Source of the DNA: Coffea arabica
Lineage: Eukaryota; Streptophyta; Magnoliopsida; Gentianales; Rubiaceae
DNA length: 64,000 nucleotides
Reading direction: 5' to 3'
NCBI RefSeq assembly: GCF_036785885.1
Contig: NC_092329.1
Coordinates: forward strand, 2,232,001 to 2,296,000
In this document: piece by piece, positions 62,215 to 64,000 of the stretch
Layout of the letters: the number at the start of each line of letters is the position of its first letter
How positions within the stretch are numbered: position 1 is the stretch's first letter
Notes under the pieces: generated by a model
Database searches by the model: none
What the model was told of the DNA's origin: nothing
Seen by the model: the letters and a program-made list of their open reading frames with translations, nothing else
Position numbers and translations under genes: made by a program

Positions 62215-64000
62215 AACCTAATCTAGCTACAATTCCAAAATTTTAATTTAGCCTCGAATGTTACAAGAACACTCCCTTCAATTTCAATTACAGTGCAGAC
62301 TGTCACCCTTATCATCACCCAAACTTTTTGCAGTACATTGATTCTAGTCAGTTCTTTAATAAGCCACAAACTTGGAAAGAAGAGCAAAGAGAAACGCACC
62401 ATTAACTCTAAGCACTTGCGCTAAAACAAAAAAAATGGTGAAGACATCCACTAAATCATTTGTACTATTTGCCAAACTAGAAGCAAACACTCCATGCCAC
62501 TCTTCTCTGAACTTTTGGAGCCTTTTATAGCGGCGGATGATTTGCAACTTTTGCATCTACGTGGATAACGAGTCGAGTGGTTTGCCAAATTTTTTGCGTG
62601 TAAAAATGTTGGCGGCGTCGAGTGTTATGATACCATGTTCAAATAAATGAGAGTCTTAATAATCTACTATCTATGCAAAAGATTCATGTCGCTATTCCAT
62701 GAACTGTACAAGATGAGTACACTCCTAGCATTCGTTTTAGTCCAAACTCCAGCAAAAAATATTAAGCAAAGGGAATAGTGGGAGCAACAAACAAAATGTT
62801 CGAGAGCTTTTAATAATAATGTCTTATTTTGTTTTATTTTGTTTTGTCTGCTTGTGAGACGCTTAAGTAGTATAGTAGTAGTTTGTCAAATTGTTGGTTG
62901 ATGCCTTGATGTCTAAAAGCAGAAAACAGATTGGTTGGTTAACGTTTTGATGATAGGTTTTATGGTCAAAACAGTGGTTTTTGATTTTTTATTCTTTATT
63001 GTTATTATTATAATTAGTGTGTTTTGGCGTACGGCTTAACTGAACTGTCAAGTCTCACGTTGATGATGGGCGGATAACGGACCGAAAGCAGCAGCTACTT
63101 ACAAGAGTCGGAGTCCTACGCGTGGCTTCAATTCCGCGACCGCCGTTTTCGGGGTTCCGCGTTTTTCTTATTAGCCCTACTTTTGGACAAAGATGTCCAG
63201 CTGCGAGCCTCATTGTCATTGCTGGTCCGTACTGAGTGGTGACTGCTGTTGCGTTTTGGACAGCCCAAGTCCAGACATCCCACTGTTGAGCGGGCCCTAC
63301 CCAAACCAACCCGACATCTCCGCCTGTATTTCTATCACTTCACCTGACCTTTTCCTTTTTTTTTAAACAAAAAAAAAAAAAAAAAAAGACATGATGGGCT
63401 TCGCAGTCTGGTAAGCGGAAGAATAATGAGGAGAATAAGGTATGGTAATAAGTTTACAACGTTAACAATTGATCCACTTTCCTTTTTTTAAAAAAAAAAA
63501 AAAAAAAAAGTGCTTACAGCAACAAATTGAAAAGACCAAAAAACGTTTAGCCCTTCGTAGCGTTTTAGATTTATACATAATTCAGGTGTCTCTTTGCTAG
63601 CAATTGATTCTCTTCCTTTCGCTTTCCACTTGTATGCTTGCTTCCCTAATTCACGATACGGTCCAACTTTCAATTCAAAGTTTTCTACTTCAAGAGCTGT
63701 GCTTGATTTATTCTGCAAGTTCATTATGAAAGATAATTTGTATTCTAATTCTATTGTTGTTTAAAATTACACAATGTACCAACCATTGTTGCGGGAAAAT
63801 CAACCCAAATTTGGTTGCTGGAAAATCATTAAAAACAGAAAGTTATTGTTAACTTCTTCCCATTCACTTGTATTCGTAATGATTATATGTGTTCGTGCTT
63901 TGCCATTTTATAGAAATGCGATCGCTACATTGATATACAAAATTCCATTCCTCTTTAAAAACTGAGGTAGACCAAAGGACAAGCAATGCGAAAATGAAAT
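62020..64000. other. Right end of window, no recognised gene
   Basis: It is AT-rich with long poly-A/T runs (63360-63390 and 63490-63510). Three short minus-strand frames (within 61963-62214, 62356-62556 and 63488-63724) look somewhat protein-like but match nothing I know. A short GC-richer stretch lies at about 63060-63330. Confidence 0.45.

Noticed and set aside
1-64000. tRNA, rRNA, CRISPR, LTR-type or capsid-bearing elements
   Set aside because: I looked for tRNA B-box-like GTTCAAATCC segments with a paired A box, regular spacer arrays, and long direct terminal repeats with polyprotein motifs. None was convincing by eye.

Overview
The window reads as nuclear DNA of a flowering plant. It has AT-rich intergenic sequence, many GT-AG introns, a MIR394 locus, and plant-type gene families: a PRONE RopGEF, MSL10-type channels, a phi-class glutathione transferase and an ARID-HMG protein. 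A core eudicot, possibly an asterid, seems likely, but the sequence does not fix the species. I rebuilt exon structures by hand from reading frame, splice sites and family conservation. No RNA evidence was available.

Layout, left to right. At 0.1-5 kb is a MIR394 hairpin on the + strand (miRNA 697-716, star 789-808), followed by non-coding sequence. At 5.5-9.5 kb (-) is a RopGEF. At 10.7-11.8 kb is a TIR element with an unusual GC-rich, pyrimidine-then-purine core. At 15.6-20.2 kb (+) is a complete 12-exon prolyl oligopeptidase. At 20.2-25.6 kb is a repeat-rich gap with several MITEs. At 25.6-30.9 kb (-) is the tRNA pseudouridine synthase PUS10 (15 exons). At 31.8-36.6 kb (-) is peroxisomal enoyl-CoA hydratase 2, with two non-standard splice sites. 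At 36.6-43.3 kb is a transposon-rich gap holding a deleted hAT element and four MITEs. At 43.4-46.5 kb (+) is an ARID-HMG-box protein. At 47.7-48.8 kb (-) is the U11/U12 snRNP 25 kDa protein of the minor spliceosome. At 49.6-52.1 kb and 57.0-61.2 kb (-) are two MSL10-like mechanosensitive channel genes of shared descent, with a phi-class GST (54.4-55.4 kb, -) between them. At 61.2-64 kb there is no recognised gene.

The genes are ordinary, independently acting nuclear genes with no operon-like logic. Several touch RNA biology (MIR394, PUS10, U11/U12-25K) and others signalling or stress (RopGEF, MSL pair, GST), but I see no evidence that this grouping is functional. The least ordinary signals are: the missing AG at the first ECH2 intron together with a GC-AG intron in the same gene; a Gly-to-Gln change in the pore helix of one MSL paralogue; short ORFs upstream of the MIR394 hairpin; and several small TIR element families, two of them with perfect target-site duplications. 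I found no retrovirus-like or other capsid-bearing element and no CRISPR array.
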